Positions 8,910-17,873 of a stretch of 64,000 nucleotides of DNA are shown here, in pieces. A program made the translations under genes and the position numbers. The DNA is from Sphingobacteriales bacterium 50-39. Its GTDB lineage: Bacteria > Bacteroidota > Bacteroidia > Chitinophagales > Chitinophagaceae. The stretch covers positions 186,001 through 250,000 of the forward strand of contig MKTZ01000004.1 of NCBI GenBank assembly GCA_001898505.1. Reading direction: 5' to 3'. Within the stretch, counting starts at the first letter, position 1. Every line of letters begins with the position of its first letter. The notes under the pieces were generated by a model. That model was not told the origin of the DNA and searched no databases. It saw nothing but the letters and a program-made list of their open reading frames with translations.

Positions 8910-11900
8910 TTAATGAATGGTTATCGTATTGGAAGAGCTCGTAATGTCAATACTGAAGAAACTAGCATTTGTCGTATTCTGAACAAAACCGTTGACCATA
9001 TACGTGTAAGTACCCGTGCCTCCAACCGGTGAAATCGTGATATTGTAGTTTCCGACAGGTACCGGGCCAATGGATGTACCGGTTGTGACATTTAATGTAA
9101 AGTTGTAATTGGCACCGGTACAGTTATTATGAAAGGCTAGCGTGAAGCTCTTGGTGGTACCATTCGCTCCCGTGATCGGCGCGGTGGTCGGTGTAACGCA
9201 GCTTCCATTGGCCGGGTCATTTGCATAGGCTTGGCCATTGTTATCTACATCATTCTGTGCTTTTTGGTCGGCGTCCGCCTGATTGATCACAGACGTATAT
9301 TTACCTGCTGGGACTGGATACGTAACGGTCGTACCCATCAGGCAGGACGTGCAATTATTGCGAGTAAACGCTCCGCTCTTCGCGATACTGTAGAACGTGT
9401 GCGGAGAGGCCTGGTACTCGTAGTCGATGGCCTTTATTACATTTTTATCCATGTCTTTAATGGCACGAAGGCGGTTAAAGCTGTCATATTCATAATACAG
9501 CACGGTGTTGTTTACAGAACAGGTGGAACTTAATCCGACCAAGGGACTATACGTATAGGTCGTCATTTGGGCACCCTGGGGATATAGCCTCAGCTCGTCG
9601 ATCACTGCATTGGTTGCCGTAAGGCTAACAGAAGTAGTGGTATTGGGCAAGACATGCTCGTAGTAGGTCCAACCATTCTTGGCTAGCCCTACCAATGTTG
9701 CGGCAACACCTGTTCCATTTGCCGTGACGGTGATCGCCCCATTGCGTGACCAGTAAGAGACGATAAATTGTTTCCCGGATGGAACTGTTTTGGAAATACT
9801 CTTTCCAGTTACCAGGTTATAACATTGGCTGCCTGTCATGCAATAGACCCTATTGCGGGTTGTGTCAGTCAGAGTCCAGCCGCCGGTGCCGTCTGCCTCA
9901 AAGCTTGTGTAAGCTACGAACGCGGAATCGGCATTGCGTACCTCCGCAATGACAAATGCTTTTTGATAATCCCAGATATACGTGGTCCGGGCGTCACCGG
10001 TCTTGCTACCGGAAATAACATTGCCAAAGTTATCATAGGAGTTGAACTGTACCCTGGTCTCCACTGGGGCACCTCCGATTTGTGCTTGAATATCGGAGGG
10101 AGCTACTAAATTGCTCGTGAACACTTTGTAATTGGTGCGTATCCTTTGGGCCAGGTAGCTGCCGTAATATTTGTCCTGATCAATGGTTGGCCCGACAATG
10201 TTTTTAGCCAGCATGGAGTCAATCGCCAAAGACGCCGGAGTCGTGAGTGTCATAGCACTGTTGATAGAGGATTTTTCCAACGGCGTGCGAATCACGGTCT
10301 TCATCACAATCCCCTTGCTGTTCTTCCTTTCTATTCGCAACGGTACGACATTGGCAGAATCATCGTAAAAATAATTCGTAGTGTCGATCTGTGGGTTCTG
10401 GCCATTTTGATCAAACACGGTATCAATCTCGCTTGTCAAATAATTATTGCCTATAGTGATAGGGTTATACACATTGGTATAGGTGTTATTTACTGAAAAA
10501 GATGTGCACCCAGACGTGCCTACGATAAGATCGCAACAATATTGATCTATCCGTAAAGGCCGTGACGCAAACGAATATATTTGAAAGCCTGAGCGGCTGG
10601 TAAGGTTATAGATGTAGTTTTTGCTTTCCAACAATACAAAATTGCCGGGTGAACTGGTCTTGTACTTCTTTTCGCCAATTTTTGTCCCTCTTATCCATTC
10701 GTTGGTTACGGTATTTTGAGGGATAATGGACGGAGAAGCATCTTGCGTAACATCAAAATAGTATACATTCTTACCATTGGTGCCATTGGTGGAGTCAAAC
10801 AGCTCTTCTACCTGACTATAACTGACGGCGCTTCCGCTGGAAGAACCTAAAGGGACAGAAAAATTCTCAAAATAGGTAGCGTAACTTCTGGTTACATTGG
10901 ATGGATCAGTACTTGAATAATGCTCCACGCTTTGATACGGGCGCATGAAAAATTGACCCAATCCTGCCATATCTCCGTTATATAAGTTGGAAATAGAGGT
11001 CGGATTAAGATAATTGTACGTTTTTACAACACCACCTCCGAGACCGTCATAGCTGACTATTTTTTTTATTCGAATGCCTCCTACTTTTGTGGAACCTAGC
11101 ATATTGCTTTCGAATTGAAAAGTGGTATATCCTCCGGTAGGAAACGTTATCTTATTCAACGTGCCAGCATCTACCGAGTCAGAATTTACATTTCTGTTAG
11201 CACCATAGGCGGTGCTGGGAGCGGTACTATTGTTCCCAGAATGCGGTTCATTGTAAATAAGTAGATTAGCATTGTTGGCGGCATTGTAAAAGCCCCAGAA
11301 GTCTTGGGCGCAGCTGCCAAGGTTCGGAATAAGTTTCGACACGTATCCGAAACTATAGCCCGGCAACACCACGCCAGTGTTGTCTGCCTGTTTTAAACTA
11401 TCGAGTCGCAGCCGGGTAGATGGCGTCGTATATGTATTACCATATGCACTTTGAGGAGCTAAATTATTACAATTGAAATAGGACTGATATAATATATAGC
11501 GCTTGATCTGATTATATGCCCCATTAACGTTCTGATAAACGCGCAGCCCAATCAGGCTGCTATCTCCTAATCTATCCGCCCGTTGGGTCGGATTGTAGTC
11601 GAAACTCACTTTGCCATTGCGAAAATCAATCTCCTTTAGTCGAGTCTGCTGGACGTCTGTATGACTGACGTCATACGAATAGGTGATAACATGTGGGATA
11701 GAACCATTCGGCTCATTGATGTCATCATTCATTGAAACTGCAACATGGGTTTCCCCGGCAACATAAGCTGCATCGGCATAAATTAGCTTAATAGAATCAG
11801 ACTTATCTGCGCTAATAATGTCTGTCAAATACCAGCTTGAGGTAAAAGAGCTCACCCCATGATAAATGGACCCTGATGAATTGGTGCCGGTTGTGGTTTC

Positions 11901-12548
11901 CAAAGCAGATTTACCGGCCATGGACGTCCCATAAACATACAGTGTGCCGTCTACATCGGTCACGGTAAACTGACCGCCATAATATTTAATCTTTATAAGG
12001 TCATATGGAATCGTCACCGGGACAGCCGCCACGCCGGTCTGAGCCGTGTTTGTGAAAACGAATTTGCCTGACTTTTGTGGAGTGTTGTAATAAAATATAT
12101 CCGGTTCACCGTCTTCGTTGCCGACAAACATGGAATTTTGCTCAAAACACAGCAAGGCGGTGGTAGGGTCCGTCATTGAAGGAACTCCATTAATAAAATA
12201 GCCATAATCATCGGGCAATCCCCTTATTACCCGCGAGATAGCACCTCCTGCCTGTAGCGACCACCCCAGTCCCACACGTGATGCAATGTCGTTAACCCGT
12301 ATCCCGGATGCGTGGTAGCTCAATCCGATCGGCAACTTGAGCTTTCCAGTATTAATTTCGTATAAGGGAATCGATATCTCGGGAGTACCGGTCGCTAACG
12401 TTACTGGAAATTCACCATACCTGCCCAGGGAAGCAGCATCGGGGGAGGGCGGTGTCATTCTTGGGAATGCAATGAGATTAGTCGCAGATTGACTATATAC
12501 GGCAGCGCTTAGCATAATTGCCCATAGAAACAGTAAGATCTTTCGCAT
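8910..12548 (-). CDS. RHS-like secreted protein with DUF5977-type segment
   Basis: A 1212-residue protein with a clear signal peptide (MRKILLFLWAIMLSAAVYSQ). The N-terminal part is typical of Bacteroidota YD-repeat proteins: PGEFPVTLATG-like text (GRYGEFPVTLATGTPEIS), then LKLPIGLSYHASGIRVNDIAS and VGLGWSLQAGG, as in SpvB/TcdB-like shells. Near residue 1000 come YD-type motifs (TYTYSPLVGLSS, YYEYDSFNRLRAIKD). They are followed by a DUF5977-like segment (PAGKYTSVINQADADQKAQ, then NNGQAYANDP) and a beta-rich Thr/Asn-rich tail. There is no RHS core or DPDG cleavage site, so it probably acts as a structural or adhesive partner rather than as a toxin carrier. It sits between the coiled-coil protein (10-base gap) and the redoxin-like protein (10-base gap). 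Confidence 0.82.
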   Translation of the reverse strand: MRKILLFLWAIMLSAAVYSQSATNLIAFPRMTPPSPDAASLGRYGEFPVTLATGTPEISIPLYEINTGKLKLPIGLSYHASGIRVNDIASRVGLGWSLQAGGAISRVIRGLPDDYGYFINGVPSMTDPTTALLCFEQNSMFVGNEDGEPDIFYYNTPQKSGKFVFTNTAQTGVAAVPVTIPYDLIKIKYYGGQFTVTDVDGTLYVYGTSMAGKSALETTTGTNSSGSIYHGVSSFTSSWYLTDIISADKSDSIKLIYADAAYVAGETHVAVSMNDDINEPNGSIPHVITYSYDVSHTDVQQTRLKEIDFRNGKVSFDYNPTQRADRLGDSSLIGLRVYQNVNGAYNQIKRYILYQSYFNCNNLAPQSAYGNTYTTPSTRLRLDSLKQADNTGVVLPGYSFGYVSKLIPNLGSCAQDFWGFYNAANNANLLIYNEPHSGNNSTAPSTAYGANRNVNSDSVDAGTLNKITFPTGGYTTFQFESNMLGSTKVGGIRIKKIVSYDGLGGGVVKTYNYLNPTSISNLYNGDMAGLGQFFMRPYQSVEHYSSTDPSNVTRSYATYFENFSVPLGSSSGSAVSYSQVEELFDSTNGTNGKNVYYFDVTQDASPSIIPQNTVTNEWIRGTKIGEKKYKTSSPGNFVLLESKNYIYNLTSRSGFQIYSFASRPLRIDQYCCDLIVGTSGCTSFSVNNTYTNVYNPITIGNNYLTSEIDTVFDQNGQNPQIDTTNYFYDDSANVVPLRIERKNSKGIVMKTVIRTPLEKSSINSAMTLTTPASLAIDSMLAKNIVGPTIDQDKYYGSYLAQRIRTNYKVFTSNLVAPSDIQAQIGGAPVETRVQFNSYDNFGNVISGSKTGDARTTYIWDYQKAFVIAEVRNADSAFVAYTSFEADGTGGWTLTDTTRNRVYCMTGSQCYNLVTGKSISKTVPSGKQFIVSYWSRNGAITVTANGTGVAATLVGLAKNGWTYYEHVLPNTTTSVSLTATNAVIDELRLYPQGAQMTTYTYSPLVGLSSTCSVNNTVLYYEYDSFNRLRAIKDMDKNVIKAIDYEYQASPHTFYSIAKSGAFTRNNCTSCLMGTTVTYPVPAGKYTSVINQADADQKAQNDVDNNGQAYANDPANGSCVTPTTAPITGANGTTKSFTLAFHNNCTGANYNFTLNVTTGTSIGPVPVGNYNITISPVGGTGTYTYMVNGFVQNTTNASFFSIDITSSSNTITIH

Positions 12549-12558
12549 AATATGTTGA

Positions 12559-13986
12559 CTAAAAATTATATCCTATTCGGTATAAAAGAGGTTGGGTACG
12601 CGGGATTTGTGAGTAGCTTAGGTAATCCCATAATAATTGTAGCCGCGTTTTTTTGAACACGCGGCTCTTTAGCGATACGGTTTTAGTGATCCCCACAAGT
12701 CCCGACGCCGTCCACTTGCTCAACTGGCGTATGTCCTGGAAGGAAGCCAGCGCATTTGTGTGATTGTATTCCAATCCTGCTGTAGCCAGGAAACTGCCAT
12801 GGATCGCAATATCCAAGAAGGAGCGGAGGCTGGCCCCGCTGACAGTAACAGATAGATGCTGAATACCATTTCCCAGGCCGATTTTCAGACTGGAACCAAT
12901 ACCTATCGTGCTTTTATCCCCCAGCCGGTATCCCAACGAGAATCCCAGGTCGAGAATATTGGGGTAATAGGGGTTGGTACGGCTGGTCTGCAGGTTGGTG
13001 CCCCATTCCAGACGTTGCCAAAGAGGTTTCGTCCGTAAATTTCTGGGCTTAAAGTCCGGCATGTCCATGTCACCGCTGCCGCTGCCCAGTTTGCTCAGCT
13101 TGTCCTTGTAGCTTGCCAATTGAGATTGTGCGGACTGCAGATTTGCCTGTAAAGCGGCAGCTCCGCCTGACCCTGCCGAAGAAATTTGTTGACGGATGAT
13201 AGCTGCCACCTGGTCGCGGGTTTGTAGTCCCACGAGGCTGGAAGGATCGGCATAGTTACCGGGGACATTGAACAGTCCCGCCAACTGCCCATTGGTTCGC
13301 ATGAACTGTTGGAAAGAAGGGAGCTTGTTGAGAATAGCCAATGCCTGCTTCTCTAACTTATCCGGATCATTCAGCATCTCTCGATACTGTCGGACCTGCT
13401 CGGAGTAGTAATGGACGCTTCGGTTTATCTCCTGGTAATCCTTTCCAAGTAGTCCGGCTAGGTTCTTGTGTTGCTGAATATATTGCGAAATTTGCTGTTT
13501 TCGTTCCCGGATATAGGCTTTGATTTGGTCCGCGTCACTCATTCTTCCTTCGAGGGTCTTTAGTTGTGCGAGAGTTCCAGCCGCTTGCGGATCTTTCATG
13601 AATTTCAACATCCCTTGCAAAGAGTCAGTATAGGCCTGGTACTCGTCGCTAAGATGCATCCCGGCCGCGCCTGTGTCACTTGCCAGCTTTTTGCCAAGGT
13701 CGGCATACCGGTCCATTGCACCCCCAAACAATCCTTTGGCCCCTAAAGAATCAACCTTGTATAACTTTCGATATAGCCGCAGTTCCCGGCGTTGTATCCG
13801 TTGAAGATACTTCTCCGTCTGCCGGGTGAGTTGTTCATCCAGGTTGGACGTCTTATGTTGGACGCGACTGAAAAATCTGGATGGGAAATTAAGGGGAGCA
13901 TCGGCCTTACCAGATGTGTCCTGGGCAGTACAGGCATACGATAGGATGGTGAGCAGCAAAAAAAATGCTGCCCGGTGTATTAACAT
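12559..13986 (-). CDS. Secreted coiled-coil protein with C-terminal beta-barrel-like part
   Basis: A 475-residue first gene of the RHS operon. The N terminus is a signal peptide (MLIHRAAFFLLLTILSYACTAQ; the Cys at 19 could also be lipidated). Residues about 45-300 are helical and rich in Gln, Lys and Glu, with long amphipathic stretches (for example LTRQTEKYLQRIQRREL and LQSAQSQLASYKDKLSKLG), suggesting coiled coils. The last 160 residues carry alternating aromatic/hydrophobic strands (YPNILDLGFSLGYRLGDKST, ending LLYRIGYNF), a pattern of outer-membrane barrels with a terminal aromatic residue. It might anchor or export the RHS proteins encoded next to it. The function is unknown to me and inferred only from architecture and operon position. 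Confidence 0.65.
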   Translation of the reverse strand: MLIHRAAFFLLLTILSYACTAQDTSGKADAPLNFPSRFFSRVQHKTSNLDEQLTRQTEKYLQRIQRRELRLYRKLYKVDSLGAKGLFGGAMDRYADLGKKLASDTGAAGMHLSDEYQAYTDSLQGMLKFMKDPQAAGTLAQLKTLEGRMSDADQIKAYIRERKQQISQYIQQHKNLAGLLGKDYQEINRSVHYYSEQVRQYREMLNDPDKLEKQALAILNKLPSFQQFMRTNGQLAGLFNVPGNYADPSSLVGLQTRDQVAAIIRQQISSAGSGGAAALQANLQSAQSQLASYKDKLSKLGSGSGDMDMPDFKPRNLRTKPLWQRLEWGTNLQTSRTNPYYPNILDLGFSLGYRLGDKSTIGIGSSLKIGLGNGIQHLSVTVSGASLRSFLDIAIHGSFLATAGLEYNHTNALASFQDIRQLSKWTASGLVGITKTVSLKSRVFKKTRLQLLWDYLSYSQIPRTQPLLYRIGYNF

Positions 13987-14849
13987 GATTAGCCGGTTGA
14001 GGAATTAAAAAGGAGGGTGGATAAAATCAGTATACAAACCAATGCAATTTTCACTACTTACACAATAGGAGCGTCATTGCATTTAACAGATGTGTAGAAA
14101 TTAACAATAGCCGTGTCGATTTATTCCATAACCGTGCGCCGAAACTTTGCGGTTTTCCGCAGCAGATGTACACCATCCACACGACAGGGTAGCAGCAATC
14201 CGACTCGAGGTATGATTACCACGGAGAAGCACTACCCAGAATGCAGAGAAATTATCCGCGAAACAATAATCGGGATACTAATTAATCAGAGCGTTTGAAA
14301 TCCGAGCAATTGGGGGGTAAGGAAAAACAGATAGAGTAAGATAAGCAAAATTTCATTACATATAAAAAGGCTACTGAATATTTTTTAGACAATATAAGGG
14401 TTTGCTTTAGCGGATATATAAGTCCCGGAGATGAGCGAAAACGATAATCGCCTGAGAACTTCTCTTTTAAACAAACAATTGGACAGTTGTGCCGATTAAA
14501 CTACTGCTCAGCGGCAAGGGCACCGTTGTGGAATTTAAAAATCCCATTGATAATGAAGTAATTTGTAAACCGAGTAACTAACAAGCCAATTAGCATGCAA
14601 TGACAATGAAGCATTGAGGACCGTCACACGCATGTCACAAAAAGGAGCCAAAACCTCCTGTGCACAGGTTAATGTGTACTTCGACGACTTCGAAGATTTG
14701 CGCTATCATTAAGAATGAATTTACTTATTTGCCCAGCTTAAGATATCCGCATCACTTTCCTAAATAAATAGATAACAGTCTCTTAAGAGGATAAACTCGC
14801 CTAAAAAATTCCATTAACAAGTTTGAAAGGTCGACCATGGGGGTCACAC

Positions 14850-14877
14850 AAACCCTCAGCATTCGCCGAGGGTTTTT
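14850..14877 (+). terminator. Orphan terminator-like hairpin
   Basis: AAACCCTC (14850-14857) pairs perfectly with GAGGGTTT (14868-14875) around a 10-nt loop, followed by a short T run and C. No gene ends just upstream, so it may be the relic of a lost RNA gene or may shield the sigma-factor promoter from upstream transcription. Confidence 0.5.
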
Positions 14878-14950
14878 CGCATCGGTAAGCTCCGAAAATT
14901 TAGCCTCACGAGAGCTACCAGGTGGTCGCGCTGACATACCTTGAATGCAA

Positions 14951-14982
14951 TTGATTGAATAGGTGTATAATAATTACCTTTG
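14951..14982 (+). promoter_or_regulatory. Promoter of the ECF42 operon
   Basis: A TTG at 14951-14953 is followed after 21 bases by TACCTTTG at 14975-14982, a full TAnnTTTG box. The predicted start of transcription is about 14989, only some 14 bases before the ATG at 15003. This argues against the longer reading from 14955. Confidence 0.6.
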
Positions 14983-15002
14983 TAAGAGTCGAACAATCGT
15001 CC

Positions 15003-16253
15003 ATGCCCAATACTCCGGAACATATTCCTCAACTTGTAGGCGAGATTTATCGTGCCAGGTCGCGCTCGGTGTTTGCCACCTTGATTCGTTTGCTTAAAGA
15101 TTTTGATCTTGCCGAAGACGCCATGCACGATGCTTTTAAGGCTGCACTTGAACAATGGGGTGAAAAGGGCATTCCTTCGAATCCGCTAGCGTGGCTTGTT
15201 TCCGCCGGCCGGTTTAAAGCAATCGATCGCATCCGGCGCGAATCAAAATTCGACTCGTTGGAGGAACAGCGGAACTGGCAAACGGAAGCTGCCTCCCCCG
15301 ATGCTTCCGGGCTAATTGACAAAGCGATAGAAGACGATATGCTCCGGCTGATCTTCACCTGCTGTCACCCTGCGTTGTCGCTTGATGCACGTACGGCTAT
15401 GACCATGCGTGAGGTTTGCGATCTGACCACCGAAGCGATCGCAAGCGCATTTCTTGTTACAGCCTCTACTATGGCCCAACGAATTGTCCGCGCAAAGGCC
15501 AAAATTCGTGAGGCAAAAATACCGTTTGAAGTGCCGATGGAACATGAATTGCCAGACCGGCTCGCGGCTGTACTCCAGGTGATCTACCTGGTATTCAACG
15601 AGGGCTATTATACTTCATCCGGCGAATCAGTAACCCGTGTTGACCTTTCGAGCGAAGCTATCCGGCTTGCGCGTCTGTTGCACGTTTTGCTACCTGATTC
15701 TGAGGTTACTGGATTGCTTGGCCTCATGCTGCTGCACGAATCCCGCCGACCGGCCCGCACTTCATCAAAAGGAAATATTATTCTTTTGGAAGATCAGGAT
15801 CGATCGCTTTGGGATCGCTATATGATTGAGGAGGGATTGACGCTGGTAAAACGGGCATTTTCATCCAAACCACCAGGACCCTACACGCTACAGGCAGCCA
15901 TCGCGGCCCTACATGCCGAGGCCGCTCGTCCCGAAGCTACAGACTGGGCCCAGATTACCAGTCTATATAGCCGGTTGCTGCGCATAAATCCCTCTCCAGT
16001 TATTGAATTGAACCGTGCCATCGCCATTGCCATGCACAAGGGGCCCGAAGCTGGCTTGCAGCAGATCGATGCGATCCTGGAGCGTGGGGATTTGGACGAC
16101 TATCATTTGGCACACTCCGCGCGGGCGGAACTTTGCCGGAAATTGGGCCGTACAAACCAAGCAAGGGCATCATGGGAACGTGCCCTCGCTCTGTCACAAC
16201 AAGACCCCGAACGGCGGTTTATCCAACGAAAGCTTAGCGAATTGGGATCGTAA
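15003..16253 (+). CDS. ECF42-type RNA polymerase sigma factor with C-terminal TPR-like extension
   Basis: A 416-residue sigma factor. The N-terminal region 2 contains DFDLAEDAMHDAFKAALEQW and WLVSAGRFKAIDRIRRES. Region 4 follows about residues 115-170 (LSLDARTAMTMREVCDLTTE, then AFLVTASTMAQRIVRAKAKI). After this comes a DUF6596-like/TPR-like extension of about 230 residues (LVFNEGYYTSSGE, LNRAIAIAMHKGPEAGLQQI, HLAHSARAELCRKLGRTNQA). Sigma factors of this build form group ECF42, whose activity is set by the C-terminal extension rather than by an anti-sigma factor and which sit beside DGPF (YCII-related) genes. That partner is two genes downstream here. The start at 15003 is chosen because the promoter box lies inside the longer reading frame. 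Confidence 0.88.
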   Translation: MPNTPEHIPQLVGEIYRARSRSVFATLIRLLKDFDLAEDAMHDAFKAALEQWGEKGIPSNPLAWLVSAGRFKAIDRIRRESKFDSLEEQRNWQTEAASPDASGLIDKAIEDDMLRLIFTCCHPALSLDARTAMTMREVCDLTTEAIASAFLVTASTMAQRIVRAKAKIREAKIPFEVPMEHELPDRLAAVLQVIYLVFNEGYYTSSGESVTRVDLSSEAIRLARLLHVLLPDSEVTGLLGLMLLHESRRPARTSSKGNIILLEDQDRSLWDRYMIEEGLTLVKRAFSSKPPGPYTLQAAIAALHAEAARPEATDWAQITSLYSRLLRINPSPVIELNRAIAIAMHKGPEAGLQQIDAILERGDLDDYHLAHSARAELCRKLGRTNQARASWERALALSQQDPERRFIQRKLSELGS

Positions 16254-16357
16254 TTCCTGAATGTGCAAAAAAAATCAAACTGTTTGTCGATTTCGTCATT
16301 GTCCATTCGACTACGCAATGAAAACAAACATTGCATCACAAAAAAAAATTATGGATC

Positions 16358-17017
16358 ATGACTCAAAAAATGACAAGGGTTCGGGTGGCCAGTTTCTCGA
16401 TCTCACTTGACGGTTACGGGGTGGCCGCGGATCAAAGCCTTGACGATCCGATGGGCATAGGTGGTATGGACGTGCACAACTGGGTATTTTCCACCCGCTG
16501 TTGGAAACAGATTCAAGGAGGGGAGGGCGGCACGGAAGGAATCGATAACGATTTCCTGGTGCGTGGATTCGAAAATCTCGGTGCCTGGATCGTCGGCAGG
16601 AACATGTTCGGGCCGGTTCGGGGCCCCTGGACAGATATGAACTGGAAGGGATGGTGGGGAAACAATCCTCCCTATCACGTTCCGGTTTATGTGCTAACAC
16701 ATTACGCAAGACCTCCTTTGGAAATGGAGGGGGGAACGACTTTTTACTTTATTACCGATGGCATTCATGATGCGCTTGCCAAGGCCTGGGAAGCTGCCAA
16801 TGGAAAGGATATCCGAATTGGAGGTGGGGTGAATGTTATCCAACAGTACCTCCGCGAAGGACTGATCGATGAGCTACATATTGCCATCACACCGACGATA
16901 TTAGGTAGTGGTGAAAGACTATTCGATAATGTTGACTTGCGTAAATTGGGTTACGAATGTGTCCGATTCGAGGCATCGGAGAAGGTCACACATGTCATTC
17001 TTCAACACAATAAATAA
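16358..17017 (+). CDS. Dihydrofolate reductase family protein (RibD C-terminal-like)
   Basis: A 219-residue cytoplasmic protein of the RibD C-terminal/DHFR-like superfamily. It has SFSISLDGYGVAADQSLDDP at the N terminus, GAWIVGRNMFGPVRGPW in the NADPH-binding region, IRIGGGVNVIQQYLREGLIDEL typical of this family, and PTILGSGERLFD at the end. Such proteins are putative NADPH-dependent reductases of unknown substrate. It lies between the ECF42 sigma gene and the DGPF gene (5-base gap to the latter), so it belongs to the sigma operon or its regulon. A TTG at 16331 would add nine Lys/His-rich residues, but ATG 16358 is the more likely start. Confidence 0.83.
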   Translation: MTQKMTRVRVASFSISLDGYGVAADQSLDDPMGIGGMDVHNWVFSTRCWKQIQGGEGGTEGIDNDFLVRGFENLGAWIVGRNMFGPVRGPWTDMNWKGWWGNNPPYHVPVYVLTHYARPPLEMEGGTTFYFITDGIHDALAKAWEAANGKDIRIGGGVNVIQQYLREGLIDELHIAITPTILGSGERLFDNVDLRKLGYECVRFEASEKVTHVILQHNK

Positions 17018-17022
17018 TCATT

Positions 17023-17418
17023 ATGAAATACATTTGTCTTGGATACATGAATGAAGAAGTTTGGGAAACACTTTCGGAAAGCGAACGACAAACCTTTATG
17101 GACGAGTGTTTTGGCTACGATGATGAGCTTCGGCAGAATGGTCACTATGCAGGCGGAGAGGGCTTGCAGGAAGCCCGAAATGCCGCCACATTGAGATGGC
17201 GCAGCGGCAGGGTTTCCGTAACCGACGGCCCTTTCGCCGAATCCAAAGAGCAAATCGGCGGGATCATGATACTTGAAGCTACCGATCTTAATCATGCCAT
17301 TCGCCTGCTGTCTAAGCATCCGTCTCTCCGGCTTGGGCGCGGCGCCAATAGTTGGGAAATCCGTCCGGCCTTCGACCTGACCGGCTTTATCGAAGATAGC
17401 AAACGGCGAAGAGAATGA
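17023..17418 (+). CDS. YCII-related DGPF-domain protein
   Basis: A 131-residue protein with the classic DGPF family pattern: MKYICLGYMNEEVW, a central ATLRWRSGRVSVTDGPFAESK (D68-G69-P70-F71) and GGIMILEATDLNHAI. DGPF/YCII proteins are small dimeric ferredoxin-fold proteins found beside ECF41/ECF42 sigma factors and are proposed members of the signalling or target module. Its biochemical role is not known. It is the last gene of the operon; a terminator lies 160 bases downstream. Confidence 0.9.
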   Translation: MKYICLGYMNEEVWETLSESERQTFMDECFGYDDELRQNGHYAGGEGLQEARNAATLRWRSGRVSVTDGPFAESKEQIGGIMILEATDLNHAIRLLSKHPSLRLGRGANSWEIRPAFDLTGFIEDSKRRRE

Positions 17419-17873
17419 CCTTCGTGAAGACCTTGCTTTCATCAATCGAGCGCCTTTTGAAGAATCGGCTGCCCGGCGGCTCCGCCTGAAAATAACAAAA
17501 TCAGGCACTTAATTCAGCGATCCATCTCAAATCCACCATAAAGTGGTTTGAAAAACGTCCTGTTTGGTTCACGAACGCCTTCAAGTCAATGGATTTGAAG
17601 GCTTTTTATTTTGCCAATTTTTTTGTTGAACCGTAATCCACTCAGTATCATGACACGTTTGGTTTGAATCCTATCCGGTTCAAGGATGTCAATGGATAGA
17701 ATTTTTTAAATCTTCGCAATAATTGTTTTTAATATTTTTGCAGCGTAGTACTTGCTTTCCCACCAGTTTTTGTATTCATCACCGAATTGTTTGGGGTTTT
17801 TGATTTAGGCTCCATTGTCGGTATTACAACGTAGCTGTAAGGCCAAGGTCAATCCTCATAAATATTATTTATT
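17419..17873. other. Intergenic region between the DGPF gene and the KilA-N gene
   Basis: No gene is seen. The region contains the terminator at 17577-17612, a segment similar to the 3' end of the tRNA-Arg gene at 17661-17682 (18 of 22 bases equal to 3115-3136, all differences transitions), and a TATTTTTG box at 17733-17740. That box could be a -7 element for the KilA-N gene, though no good -33 partner is visible. Confidence 0.6.
17577..17612 (+). terminator. Terminator after the ECF42 operon
   Basis: GCCTTCAA (17577-17584) pairs with TTGAAGGC (17595-17602) across a 10-nt loop and is followed by TTTTTATTTT. This is a convincing intrinsic terminator on the plus strand. Confidence 0.8.

Larger units (their letters stand above)
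14009..15002. other. About 1 kb intergenic region between divergent RHS and ECF42 operons
   Basis: I see no convincing gene on either strand; the short open frames lack signal peptides, family motifs and normal codon use. The stretch is AT-richer than its surroundings. It must hold the promoter of the RHS operon, but no exact TAnnTTTG box is found in that direction. It contains a perfect palindrome CCTGTGCACAGG at 14657-14668, a terminator-like hairpin at 14850-14877 and the ECF42 promoter at 14951-14982. Confidence 0.7.

Noticed and set aside
14113-14298. 61-codon frame in the gene-free region
   Set aside because: No motif, no signal peptide, poor codon use and no promoter; most likely chance.
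14821-14850. GTTTGAA near the orphan terminator as a tRNA attachment site
   Set aside because: Only seven bases match the tRNA-Arg 3' end and the rest differs; too little to support.
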